This document shows positions 1 to 9,217 of a DNA stretch of 64,000 bases, one piece after another. The translations under genes and the position numbers were made by a program. The notes beneath the pieces were generated by a model that was not told the origin of the DNA, searched no databases, and saw only the letters and a program-made list of their open reading frames with translations. Origin of the DNA: Thiogranum sp963752745 (lineage in GTDB: Bacteria > Pseudomonadota > Gammaproteobacteria > DSM-19610); assembly GCA_963752745.1 (NCBI GenBank), contig CAVWAK010000035.1, forward strand, positions 1 to 64,000, read 5' to 3'. Position 1 is the first letter of the stretch, and the number at the start of each line of letters is the position of its first letter.

Positions 1-581
1 ACAGCAATCGAAACCAGTTGCCCAGCAAGCTGGCCGAGGACAAGTGAAACAACGCTCGCTTCCCAGTACACTCCCAGGAAGAGCTGGCAACCCGCACCAA
101 CCAGTATCTGCACTATTCTTGCAAGCCCTACATGAACAGCATTCGATGTTCTCAAGCTCCAGCCTGACAACACATTCATGAATCCTGCCAGCATAATTCC
201 AAGCGGGAATACATAGAAGATAACCAGTGGAACGCCGGCAAATTCGGATATTTTGCTTGAGTAACCACCTACTTCTGCCGCAACAACAAAGCTTGCAAAT
301 ACTGCAGTCATCGCAACAATAATTGCCAGACACGCCTGCACCACAATTGCGGCCTGCCGATGATCTTCCGGTAAAGCTATGGCCATCGAATAGCGCCAGG
401 TTGAAAACACTGAAGCTACCGCCAAATAGGCCAGATAAACAGCAAACAGGCCGTACTGTTCTGGCGCATAGACGCGCGCCATAAAGGGTATGATGACTAT
501 CGAAGCTGCCTGTGCAACATACGTCAGAAATGCCAGTGACAGTGCCTGCGATGTCCAGTTCCTATCGGCATTTATCTTCAT
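1..581 (-). CDS. Polysaccharide flippase (Wzx-type), N-terminal part, cut by window edge
   Basis: About 193 residues can be read from an ATG at 581 (begins MKINADRNWTSQALSLAF); the C-terminus lies beyond base 1. The sequence has successive hydrophobic segments with the N-terminal pattern of MATE-like O-antigen/polysaccharide flippases, including a YAPEQYGLFAVYLA stretch after the first membrane helix. Such proteins move undecaprenyl-linked repeat units across the inner membrane. It starts 17 bases after the acetyltransferase gene and follows sugar-nucleotide genes in the same direction, which fits a surface polysaccharide operon. The substrate cannot be told from this part. Confidence 0.75.
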   Translation of the reverse strand, partial: MKINADRNWTSQALSLAFLTYVAQAASIVIIPFMARVYAPEQYGLFAVYLAYLAVASVFSTWRYSMAIALPEDHRQAAIVVQACLAIIVAMTAVFASFVVAAEVGGYSSKISEFAGVPLVIFYVFPLGIMLAGFMNVLSGWSLRTSNAVHVGLARIVQILVGAGCQLFLGVYWEASVVSLVLGQLAGQLVSIA

Positions 582-598
582 TACCGATCCGAACCCAG

Positions 599-1194
599 CT
601 AGTCGCAGACATGCATTACGGCTCTTTCGTTAAGGACATAGCGAGAACCGTCTGCCGGACAGACTGCTTCGGCACTGCCTTCCAACGGCAGCTGCAACCG
701 CAACCCCATCCGGCTTACCCAGCCTACCTGACGAGCCGGAACTCCCAACAACCAGCGCGTATGGCTTCACATTCTTTGTCACTACAGCCCCCGCACCAAC
801 AAACGAATATTCTCCAACAATATTTCCGCACACAATCGTGGAGTTCGCACCAAGCGTGGCGCCGCGCTTAATCAAAGTTTTCCTGTACTCGGATTTTCTG
901 GAGACTTCTGACCGGGGGTTATAAACGTTGGTAAATACCACGCTTGGGCCACAGAATACCCCTTGCTCCAGAATTACATCATCGTAAACCGAAACATTAT
1001 TCTGTATTTTGACATTGTCGCCAATAACCGCCCTGCCGGCCTACGTAAACGTTTTGACCCAACACGCAGCTTTTGCCGATAGTTGCGCCCGAAGCTACGT
1101 GCGTCCAGTGCCATATCTGCGTTCCCGCCCCGACCTCGGCACCAGCGTCGACTATTGCCGTCTCGTGTACTCCAGGCTGCTCGGTCACTTTCAA
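599..1194 (-). pseudogene. WbpD/WlbB-like sugar-nucleotide N-acetyltransferase, two frameshifts
   Basis: Left-handed beta-helix (hexapeptide) acetyltransferase of the family that acetylates UDP-3-amino-GlcNAcA in the UDP-2,3-diacetamido uronic acid pathway. The family is visible in pieces: an N-terminal part (VTEQPGVHETAIVDAGAEVG, LGQNVYVG), a middle part (VVFTNVYNPRSEV, GATLGANSTIVCG, YSFVGAGAVV) and a C-terminal part (GVPARQVGWVSRMG) ending at 599. The three pieces lie in different frames. One extra G in a GGG run near 1038 and one in a GGG run near 753 explain both breaks; removing them gives about 197 residues, normal for the family. The probable start is a TTG that overlaps the stop of the preceding dehydrogenase. 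Either a decaying gene or base errors. Confidence 0.75.
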
Positions 1195-2264
1195 TATTCC
1201 AGTGGCAACGAAACCTTCCCACCGTCTCTGGCAGAAAGATAGGCGGCGATTAGAAGCTCCAGAGAATGCAAACCTTCCCGCCCGTCGGTTTCAGGTTCTG
1301 CTTCTCCGCGCAGCGTCTTGATAACATTTGCATAATATGCCGGATGACCAAAACCATAGACGGAACTCGTCTCATAGCTCGCCTGGGCTACGAGCGCATC
1401 TTCCGGACGTTCGTCTGCGAATTCCCAATGTTGAATTTCGTTCACAGCGACGCCACCAAGCTTTACGGTGCCGTGCTCACCAATAATAGTTACCGATCCT
1501 TCCAGGTTCCTGGGATACGTCAACATGGTCACTGCAACAGACCCCAAAGCGCCCGAACGCCATCGCACATTCATAACTGCCGTGTCTTCCACTTCGATCT
1601 TTCTGTCCAGAGTAGCCGTCATTGCCTGCACACTCTCAACCGGCCCGATCAGCCAGTCCAGCAAATCAATATAGTGACTGGCCTGATTCATGAGCGCGCC
1701 GCCATCAAATTCCCAGGTACCCCGCCAATCGTCGCTATCGTAGTAAGCTTGCGGTCTTGTCCAGAAGACGTTTATCTGGACAAGAAAAATATTCCCGAAT
1801 CTGCCATCGCGTACAGTTTTTTTCAGCAGTTTCAGCGTTGAGTTATGTCTGTTCTGCTTGACGACGAACAATCTTACACCAGCCTCGTCACAGGCCCTCA
1901 CCATCTTCAGCCCGTCCTGCCAGCGAGTTGCCATGGGTTTTTCTGTCATAACATGACAACCTTCATGCGCACACCGCAATGCCTGTGCGGGATGAATCCC
2001 ACTTGGGGTACAGAGCACTGCCAGATCGACATCGACTTCTCCCAACAGGGTACGCATATCGGTATATCCAGGCACCCCCCACTCCGTGGAAGCTTGCTCC
2101 AGTCGTTCGGGATTCGAATCACATACGGCCACCAGCACAAGATCGTCCTCATGCTTTTTTATAGCCTCAAAATGTTTTGCGGATATGCGCCCACATCCCA
2201 CAACTGCTATTTTTATTTTGCGGTCATTGGTAATTATTCTATCCATTTTCACAATCTCGCCCAT
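1191..2264 (-). CDS. Gfo/Idh/MocA-family sugar-nucleotide dehydrogenase (WbpB-like)
   Basis: 357 residues. An N-terminal Rossmann domain shows IAVVGCGRISAKHFEAI near residue 20. The catalytic EKPMA motif lies near residue 110, and the C-terminal substrate domain contains GGALMNQASHYIDLLDWL. This matches UDP-N-acetylglucosaminuronate 3-dehydrogenases, which oxidise the C3 hydroxyl with NAD before transamination. The flanking aminotransferase and acetyltransferase form the usual WbpB-WbpE-WbpD trio, which supports that role over other Gfo/Idh activities. The start could also be the ATG at 2246, six codons in. The end overlaps the next gene's TTG start, suggesting translational coupling. Confidence 0.85.
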   Translation of the reverse strand: MGEIVKMDRIITNDRKIKIAVVGCGRISAKHFEAIKKHEDDLVLVAVCDSNPERLEQASTEWGVPGYTDMRTLLGEVDVDLAVLCTPSGIHPAQALRCAHEGCHVMTEKPMATRWQDGLKMVRACDEAGVRLFVVKQNRHNSTLKLLKKTVRDGRFGNIFLVQINVFWTRPQAYYDSDDWRGTWEFDGGALMNQASHYIDLLDWLIGPVESVQAMTATLDRKIEVEDTAVMNVRWRSGALGSVAVTMLTYPRNLEGSVTIIGEHGTVKLGGVAVNEIQHWEFADERPEDALVAQASYETSSVYGFGHPAYYANVIKTLRGEAEPETDGREGLHSLELLIAAYLSARDGGKVSLPLEY

Positions 2265-2273
2265 GTTCCCAGG

Positions 2274-3365
2274 TCATACCGTTAGACACGCATTGACCAC
2301 TGATTCAATTACGCGGTCTTGCTCACCGTGACTCAAATAGGGGTGCATTGGCAAACTCAATACACATTTACTCGCCTTCTCAGTCTCCTGGAGTTCTATA
2401 TCCTGCTGGAGTAGCGCCGGTTGCCTGTACAAGGGTATCGGGTAGTGCACGGCACTCGGTATCCCCGCCGATGACAACTTTTCCCTGACGGCATCCCGGC
2501 TCTCAACCTTAATGGTGTATTGCGCATACACACTGGTATTGCAGTCGAGAACTTCGATTGTCTCAATACCTGCCGTCGCCAGCTCTGTACAATAGCGGCC
2601 ACCAATAGTTTGTCTGGCTATGACTTCATCAGGAAATATTTTCAATTTTGCCAGCAGAATGGCGGCCTGAATACTATCCATTCGTGCGTTTAGCCCCAGT
2701 CGCGCATGGTGATACCTGCGGTCCTGGCCGTGCACACGCAGTTCACGCAGAAGCCGGTTCAACTCATCATCGCTTGTAAACACAGCACCGCCGTCCCCAT
2801 ATCCGCCAAGCGGCTTCGAAGGAAAAAATGATGTACAACCAATCAGCGACAAATTGCACGAACAGCGATCATAGTGACGCGCACCGAAACTCTGGGCTCC
2901 ATCTTCAATAACCGGTATCCCGTATTTCTCTGCTATGGGATCCAGGTGCTTGAAGTCCGCACACTGCCCATACAGACTAACAGCTATAATTGCTCTGGTT
3001 TTCGGCGTCACGACGCTTTCGACGCTGGCCACATCCATGTTGCAGGTCTTGGGGTCTATATCCACGTAAACAGGGGTTGCCCCGAGCATCGCAATAACTT
3101 CTGCGGTCGCCACAAAGCTGAACGCAGTAGTGACGACTTCATCCCCTGCCCCAACCCCCAAAGCCATGAGCGATAAAAGCAGAGCATCGGTGCCACTGGA
3201 AACCGCGATGCAGTGCTTCGCGTCAACAAACTCTGCCAGCCTGTTTTCGAGTTCCACAACTTCGGGGCCGAGAATATAATTACCCCCGGACAAAACAGCC
3301 TGTATCCCGGCTTCCACGTCACGCCGAACCTCCTGATACTGCCGCTTCAGATCAATGAATTCCAT
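2274..3365 (-). CDS. DegT/DnrJ/EryC1/StrS aminotransferase (WbpE-like)
   Basis: 363 residues, PLP-dependent sugar aminotransferase fold. The N-terminal MEFIDLKRQY and the GTDALLLSLMALG, VIEDGAQSFGA and FFPSKPLGGYGDGGA segments are family hallmarks; the lysine in FFPSK is the expected PLP Schiff-base residue. In WbpE-type enzymes the 3-keto sugar made by the WbpB partner receives an amino group from glutamate. First gene of the visible minus-strand sugar set, 9 bases before the dehydrogenase. The 136-base gap upstream separates it from the pilin accessory gene. Specificity is inferred from the neighbours. Confidence 0.87.
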   Translation of the reverse strand: MEFIDLKRQYQEVRRDVEAGIQAVLSGGNYILGPEVVELENRLAEFVDAKHCIAVSSGTDALLLSLMALGVGAGDEVVTTAFSFVATAEVIAMLGATPVYVDIDPKTCNMDVASVESVVTPKTRAIIAVSLYGQCADFKHLDPIAEKYGIPVIEDGAQSFGARHYDRCSCNLSLIGCTSFFPSKPLGGYGDGGAVFTSDDELNRLLRELRVHGQDRRYHHARLGLNARMDSIQAAILLAKLKIFPDEVIARQTIGGRYCTELATAGIETIEVLDCNTSVYAQYTIKVESRDAVREKLSSAGIPSAVHYPIPLYRQPALLQQDIELQETEKASKCVLSLPMHPYLSHGEQDRVIESVVNACLTV

Positions 3366-3501
3366 TTGCTTTGCCGCGTAACTTCCCTGATTTACTGAAC
3401 TATTCTAACTGCAATAATTATGCCCGACAAAACACAGATTGTTGCCGCAATCGCCGACTCAAATATTAAGGGTTCCGGACCCGGGCCATATGACGAGCGG
3501 G

Positions 3502-4251
3502 TTACCAGAGTTCTATATCGACCGCCCCCAGCGGAAGACCTGTGGTCGGGTTGATAATCATCGACATAACCTTGTTTCTACCAACCACGGGTATATATCC
3601 GAGCGAATCCAGACTGAAACCGCCCGAGAGATCTCTAATGAGCTCTTTATCGGCCTTTCCGGAAACAATTAAATTTTTCACCGGCCGTGTGCGTGACAAA
3701 ACCTTCTTCACCCTGTTTCGATAGAGTTGATAGTATTCAGGATATCCGCTTACATCCTGCCCTCCCTGGGCTGCTTCCAGGAGAATCTCTCCCTGCTTGA
3801 TCGGGTCTTCAGGACCACTGGAATAAACCAGTAGCGGCCCCGAGAGCACGCTGGCGGTTAATTCGCGTGGAGGGCGACTCGATGCCTCAATATCGGTGGC
3901 TGACATGACCTCGAACCTGTCGACGACGAATACGACATAGGCGGGTCTTTGACTATAGATTGCATTCGCTCCGTACAGGAACGCGACGATTTGCACCGTT
4001 ACAATGATGCCAATATCCATCTTCAGGCCCGGTTTCCCCGGCTTGAATATTATTGCAGTCATTAATGGCCCCAGCACGACATCGACCATAACAAGAATGG
4101 CGAGAACCCTGAAAACACCGCTCATTTCCAGATAGGGCGCCGGATACCATATAAAATCGACGACAAATAGAAATATTCCTACAATTGCAACACTGCAGAG
4201 CAAATGCGTCAAAAATGCCTTAGCTTTTTCCATTTTTAAACCGACCACCAT
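3502..4251 (-). CDS. TfpX/TfpZ-family type IV pilin accessory protein
   Basis: 249 residues. Four hydrophobic stretches occupy the first ~100 residues (for example LLCSVAIVGIFLFVVDFIWY and VVLGPLMTAIIF), followed by a soluble C-terminal half of about 150 residues with GYPEYYQLY and a NPTTGLPLGAVDIELW end. This is the architecture of TfpX/TfpZ accessory proteins, normally encoded next to a type IV pilin and needed for its correct display. Here it is divergent from pilB, and no pilin gene is in the window. An ATG at 4233 is an alternative start, but the 4251 ATG has a GAGG eight bases upstream. Confidence 0.75.
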   Translation of the reverse strand: MVVGLKMEKAKAFLTHLLCSVAIVGIFLFVVDFIWYPAPYLEMSGVFRVLAILVMVDVVLGPLMTAIIFKPGKPGLKMDIGIIVTVQIVAFLYGANAIYSQRPAYVVFVVDRFEVMSATDIEASSRPPRELTASVLSGPLLVYSSGPEDPIKQGEILLEAAQGGQDVSGYPEYYQLYRNRVKKVLSRTRPVKNLIVSGKADKELIRDLSGGFSLDSLGYIPVVGRNKVMSMIINPTTGLPLGAVDIELW

Positions 4252-4625
4252 CCAACAAACCTCAGCTCCTGCTGTTTCGGCAGATATACCAGTTTTTTAA
4301 GCAAAGAACGCAAAAAAACAAATACTTGCCATAAATTAGCCTGAATCCATAATATCTTTATAACTGCATGTATTTCAAATACATATCGACCGTCCTTTGC
4401 TACCCGGATACTCACCTACCCATCAGGAACAGGAACCCCCTGGGGCCAGCAAGCCATAGGCACATAAAGTTTCACCATAGAATGACGAAACAATCGTCAA
4501 GACGCTGAAACCGCTTGCGGAATATAAAGATACAGATAGCAGTTGTTTTGACCTTTTTCACAGGAATAGTTAAATTGCGTGATGGATCACGGAAGGTCAT
4601 GCTATAATAAGGATATTTTAACTTT
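4252..4625. other. Divergent intergenic region between tfpX/Z-like gene and pilB
   Basis: 374 bases, AT-rich. It holds the probable pilB promoter near its right end and must hold the promoter of the minus-strand pilin accessory gene. I see no pilin coding sequence on either strand. A 77-codon minus-strand frame overlapping the pilB start is not protein-like. Confidence 0.5.
4600..4608 (+). promoter_or_regulatory. Putative pilB promoter, extended -10
   Basis: TGCTATAAT, a perfect -10 hexamer (4603-4608) with the TG extension, lies 17 bases before the pilB ATG. No good -35 is seen at 17 bases, as expected for extended -10 promoters. The predicted leader is only about 11 bases. Confidence 0.5.
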
Positions 4626-6340
4626 ATGGTAACCACTAGCCCAACACTCCAATTAGCGGCTTGGCCAAACGCCTGGTCGTCGACGGTCTTCTGGAAGAAG
4701 AACAAGCCGCCGAGGCCCAGGAGAAAGCGCTTAAAAGCCGCGAGCCGTTTGTATCTTACCTGGTTGAGAACAAGATCGTTGCCAGCTCGGCAATTGCCTC
4801 ATCTGCCTGCCACGAGTTTGGCGTACCATTATTTGATCTTGCCGCCATGGATCTGGAAGCGGCACCGGTTTCTCTGGTCGATGAGAAACTGATTCGGCAA
4901 CACCACACGCTGCCGCTGTTCCGTCGCGGCAACCGGCTGTTTGTCGCGGTTTCAGATCCCACGAACCTGCAAGCTCTGGATGAAATCAAGTTTCATACCG
5001 GCATCAGCACAGAAACCATCCTGGTCGAGGAAGACAAGCTAACCAAAGCAATCGATCACGCATTGGACTCGGCAGACACGTCCATGTCGGATCTGCTGGA
5101 CGAAGACCTGGATAACCTCGATATCACCAGTGGCGACGAGGACGAAAACCGTGATGACAGCACGGACATGGATATCGACGATACGCCGGTGGTCCGCTTC
5201 GTCAACAAAGTGCTCCTGGACGCCATTAACAAGGGCGCTTCGGATATACACATAGAGCCCTACGAAAAAAGTTTCCGCATCCGCTTCCGCCAGGATGGCG
5301 TATTGATGGAAGTAGCTTCCCCACCGCTTACCATGGCAACGCGACTGGTTTCGCGTCTCAAGGTCATGAGTAAAATGGATATCGCGGAGCGCCGTAAACC
5401 ACAGGATGGCCGCATCAAGATGGCACTATCCAAGAAGCGCGCCATCGACTTCCGTGTCAACTCCTGTCCTACGCTGTTTGGCGAAAAGGTCGTGCTGCGT
5501 ATTCTGGATCCAACCAGTGCGCAGCTGGGTATCGATGCGCTGGGCTACGAGGAAGATCAGAAGCAGCTTTACCTTGATAACCTGAACAAACCCTATGGCA
5601 TGATCCTGGTAACCGGCCCAACCGGTTCCGGTAAAACTGTTTCTCTGTATACCGGGCTGAACATTCTGAATACGGCGGATCGAAATATATCCACCTGCGA
5701 GGACCCGGTGGAAATCAACCTGACAGGTATCAACCAGTGCCACATGAACCCCAAGGCAGGCCTGACTTTTGCTACCGCCCTGCGCGCCTTTTTACGCCAG
5801 GATCCTGACATCATAATGGTGGGTGAAATTCGTGACCTTGAAACCGCAGAGATCGCCATAAAAGCCGCACAGACCGGCCACATGGTCATGTCAACACTGC
5901 ATACCAATGACGCGCCCCAGACGCTGACACGACTGGCGAACATGGGTGTACCACCCTACAACATAGCTTCATCGGTCAATCTCATTATTGCCCAGCGCCT
6001 GGCCCGGCGTTTGTGCAACAACTGCAAGAAATCGGTAGATATACCGAAAGCGGCTTTATTGGAAGAAGGTTTCAGGGAAGAGGAAATCGGTGACATAAAA
6101 CTGTATAGCCCTGTCGGGTGCGACCAGTGCGCGGACGGCTACAAGGGGCGCGTAGGCCTCTATCAGGTGATGCCCGTTTCCGAAGCGATAGGGCGCATCA
6201 TTATGGAAAATGGCAATGCAATGCAGATCGCGGATCAGGCGAAAAAAGAAGGCATCGCCGATTTAAGAGCATCCGGGCTGAAAAAAGTCCGCGATGGCGT
6301 CACCAGTCTGGAAGAAATCAACCGAGTAACCAAGGACTAG
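4626..6340 (+). CDS. pilB: Type IV pilus extension ATPase PilB, frame break near its start
   Basis: Hexameric ATPase that powers pilus assembly at the inner membrane. From the TTG at 4661 the frame is open for 559 residues: an N-terminal MshEN-like domain, DIHIEPYE, Walker A GPTGSGKT (about residue 330), Walker B DIIMVGEIRD (about 393) and a zinc site made of CNNC and CDQC (about 463-500). The true start is probably the ATG at 4626: MVTTSPTLQL in that frame joins SGLAKRLVVDGLL if one A is restored near 4655 (TTAGCGG for TTAAGCGG), giving the standard PilB N-terminus. Leads pilB-pilC-pilD; PilC starts 3 bases after the stop. Confidence 0.93.
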
Positions 6341-6343
6341 ACC

Positions 6344-7568
6344 ATGGCTCAAGCAGCAGCAATTAAACAAGATATCTTTGCCTGGGAAGGCACGGACAAG
6401 AAGGGGAAGAAAGTAAAGGGTGAAAGCAATGCCTCGAACCCCTCCATGGTTAAAGCGGATCTGCGACGGCAAGGAATTCTACCGGTAAAAGTTCGCAAGA
6501 AATCAGCGCTGTTCGCAAGCGCGAAAAAGAAGAAAATCTATCCCAAGGATATAGCCATCTTCACTCGCCAGCTTTCTACCATGATGGGCGCAGGTGTGCC
6601 CCTGGTGCAGTCTTTTGAAATAATCGGGCGCGGACACGAAAACCCGTCGATGCAGGAATTGATCATGGCGATCAAGGCCGAAGTGGAATCCGGCGCCACT
6701 CTGGCAGACACACTGCGCAAGCACCCGCTACATTTTGATGAATTGGTCTGCAATCTGGTGGCTGCCGGCGAGCAGGCCGGTATTCTTGAAGGCCTGCTGG
6801 ACAAGATTGCCACCTACAAGGAAAAAACCGAGGCCATGAAGGCCAAGATCAAGAAGGCACTCACCTACCCGGCTGCCGTTGTCGTGGTGGCCTTCATTGT
6901 AACCGCAATCCTGCTGATTTTTGTGGTGCCTACCTTCGAAGAACTCTTCCAGGGCTTTGGGGCCGATCTTCCTGCCTTTACCCAGATGGTGATCAACCTG
7001 TCGGAATGGATGCAAGCGAACTGGTGGGTTGTGATTCTGGGTGTCGCAGGTGCTATTTACGGCTTCGGCGAGGGAAAGAAACGTTCGCCAAAATTCGCCC
7101 ATATTACTGGATCGGATGGTACTGAAGGCACCGATTTTCGGGGAAATCGTCACCAAAGCTATTATCGCCCGATTTGCCCGGACAATGTCCACCATGTTTG
7201 CAGCGGGTGTTCCCCTGGTTGAAGCAATGGAATCTGTTGCAGGTGCCGCGGGCAACCAACTTTACAAAGAAGGCATACTCGATATGCGCGACAACGTTGC
7301 GACCGGACAACAGCTCCAGCTTACTATGCAACAGACCGGCCTGTTCCCCAACATGGTTGTGCAAATGGTCGCCATCGGTGAGGAATCCGGCTCGCTCGAC
7401 GCCATGCTGGCCAAAGTTGCAGATTTCTACGAAGCGGAAGTCGACGACGCTGTCGACAACCTCAGCAGCCTGCTCGAGCCGATAATCATGGGAATCCTTG
7501 GTGTTCTGGTTGGCGGTCTGATCGTTGCCATGTATCTACCCATCTTCAAAATGGGTTCGGTCGTATAG
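6344..7568 (+). CDS. pilC: Type IV pilus inner-membrane platform protein PilC, one frameshift
   Basis: About 407 residues if one base is removed, the usual PilC length. It has two T2SSF domains: the first with IFTRQLSTMMGAGVPLVQSFE (residues ~65-190), the second with ARFARTMSTMFAAGVPLVEAME (~265-395). Long membrane helices such as YPAAVVVVAFIVTAILLIFVV follow the first domain, and the protein ends with LIVAMYLPIFKMGSVV. The frame breaks at about 7106: one extra A in CATATTACTGG separates KRSPKFAHI from LDRMVLKAPIFGEI, a junction continuous in other PilC proteins. PilC links the PilB motor to pilin polymerisation. As written, two fragments would be made. Confidence 0.92.
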
Positions 7569-7575
7569 TTCAAAC

Positions 7576-7601
7576 ACTCCACGGCAGGGCTGCCGTGGAG
7601 T
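7576..7601 (+). other. Perfect hairpin between pilC and pilD
   Basis: ACTCCACGGCA and TGCCGTGGAGT form an 11-bp perfect stem around a GGGC loop. It begins 8 bases after the pilC stop and ends 14 bases before the pilD ATG. No T-run follows, so it is not a classical terminator; a role in mRNA processing or stability is possible. Confidence 0.6.
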
Positions 7602-7615
7602 AAACTCTCTCTCCC

Positions 7616-8491
7616 ATGGAACTTCTCTACCTGCTGGAACACAATCCAGTCTTCTTCATCGTCACCGCGTGCGTGCTTGGCCTGATGGTTGGCAGTTTTC
7701 TCAACGTCGTCATCTACCGCCTGCCGGTGATAATGGAGCGAGAGTGGCAGATACAGGCACGTGAATACCTGGATCAGCCGCAGGCCGATACACAGGAGCC
7801 ACTAACCCTGGCGAGGCCAGCGTCACGCTGTCCACATTGCGGCCACAAGATCCGCTTCTACGAAAATATCCCCGTTCTCAGCTACCTGTTATTGCGCGGC
7901 AAATGCTCCTCCTGTGGCGCAGGCATTTCCATGCGCTATCCATTGGTTGAACTGCTGACCGGTGTATTATCCGCGGTTGTTGCCTGGCATTTCGGCTTCG
8001 GCTGGCAGGCAGCAACTGCACTACTGCTGACCTGGGCACTGATTGCACTCAGTATGATCGATTTCGATCACCAACTGCTGCCAGATTCCATCACCCTGCC
8101 GTTCCTCTGGGTGGGTTTGCTCCTCAGCCTGTTTCCGGTATTCGTCGATATGCGATCCAGTCTTATCGGCGCCATTGCTGGCTACATGTCGCTGTGGACT
8201 GTCTACCAGCTGTTCAAACTCCTGACCGGCAAGGAGGGCATGGGCTTTGGCGACTTCAAACTGCTCGCGCTGCTGGGTGCCTGGATGGGTTGGCAAGCGC
8301 TACCGATGATCGTGTTGCTTGCTTCTGCCGTGGGCGCAATCCTGGGCGGCGCTCTAATCGCCATTCGCGGTCGCGACAGTCAGAAGCCCATGCCTTTTGG
8401 TCCCTTCCTGGCAATTGCCGGCTGGATTGCGTTGCTTTGGGGTGACCGGATATCCGGTGCTTATTTAAGCTGGTCAGGTATGGCCAGCTGA
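7616..8491 (+). CDS. pilD: Prepilin leader peptidase/N-methyltransferase PilD
   Basis: 291 residues, polytopic membrane aspartyl peptidase that cleaves type IV prepilin leaders and methylates the new N-terminus. It begins with a membrane helix and GLMVGSFLNVVIYRLP. A cytoplasmic zinc site follows, made of CPHC (~residue 72) and CSSC (~97). The catalytic aspartates are expected in IDFDHQLLPD (~148) and GFGDFKLLALLGAW (~210). All hallmarks are intact. It is followed after one base by coaE, the same order as in Pseudomonas. Confidence 0.96.
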   Translation: MELLYLLEHNPVFFIVTACVLGLMVGSFLNVVIYRLPVIMEREWQIQAREYLDQPQADTQEPLTLARPASRCPHCGHKIRFYENIPVLSYLLLRGKCSSCGAGISMRYPLVELLTGVLSAVVAWHFGFGWQAATALLLTWALIALSMIDFDHQLLPDSITLPFLWVGLLLSLFPVFVDMRSSLIGAIAGYMSLWTVYQLFKLLTGKEGMGFGDFKLLALLGAWMGWQALPMIVLLASAVGAILGGALIAIRGRDSQKPMPFGPFLAIAGWIALLWGDRISGAYLSWSGMAS

Positions 8492-8492
8492 T

Positions 8493-9113
8493 ATGCACCA
8501 GCCTCTGCGTATCGGTCTGACAGGCGGTATCGGCAGTGGCAAGAGTGCAGCCGCAGACGAGTTTTCCCGGCTCGGCATTGAGATAATCGACACCGATGTT
8601 ATCGCTCGCGAACTGGTCGAACCCGGGCAGCCGGCGCTTGCAGAAATTGTGTCTCTGTTCGGAGACAGCATTCTGGACCAGCAACAACGGCTGGACCGCA
8701 ACAAACTCCGCGAACTGGTTTTTTCCAATCAGGCACAGCGCGAACAACTGGAGTCAATTCTTCACCCGCGTATTCGCCAACAGGCTATCAACCGGGCTAC
8801 TCATGCCAGCTCTCCCTACTGCGTTTTAGTGATCCCGTTACTGGTAGAGACAGGCAATGACTATCCTTTGGACAGAATCCTCGTCATTGACACCCCAATC
8901 GAGCTTCAGCGCCAGCGTGTCGCGTTGCGGGACAATCTGTCTGACAGCGACATCAGCACCATACTTGCCACCCAGGTCAGTCGCGAAGAAAGGCTTGCGG
9001 TAGCTGACGACCGAATCAGCAATGAGGGCAGCCTGGCATCACTTCGCAATCAGGTTCAGCATTTGCACCGCCAGTATCTTGAAGCGGCCAGCCACGCACA
9101 GCCTGGAACCTGA
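8493..9113 (+). CDS. coaE: Dephospho-CoA kinase
   Basis: 206 residues. It carries out the last step of coenzyme A synthesis, ATP-dependent phosphorylation of the 3' hydroxyl of dephospho-CoA. P-loop GLTGGIGSGKS lies at residues ~8-18, followed by IDTDVIARELV and the LHPRIR and VLVIPLLVETG motifs of the CoaE fold. Normal length. Starts one base after pilD and is probably cotranscribed with the pilus genes. Confidence 0.96.
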   Translation: MHQPLRIGLTGGIGSGKSAAADEFSRLGIEIIDTDVIARELVEPGQPALAEIVSLFGDSILDQQQRLDRNKLRELVFSNQAQREQLESILHPRIRQQAINRATHASSPYCVLVIPLLVETGNDYPLDRILVIDTPIELQRQRVALRDNLSDSDISTILATQVSREERLAVADDRISNEGSLASLRNQVQHLHRQYLEAASHAQPGT

Positions 9114-9217
9114 GCAACCATTCACCATTGCCAGTACCCCCCGGGCTGATCACTACCCCTATCAAAATCAGCGACTGATAACCAGCTCCTTACAGGTTTG
9201 CGCCAGCACCCGTCCTG

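Noticed and set aside
4626..4670. Programmed frameshift in pilB
   Set aside because: No slippery heptamer or stimulatory structure at 4655; a missing base explains it better.
4472..4705. A 77-codon minus-strand ORF over the pilB start, considered as a small pilin
   Set aside because: No prepilin leader or G/E motif; it overlaps the PilB N-terminus antisense.
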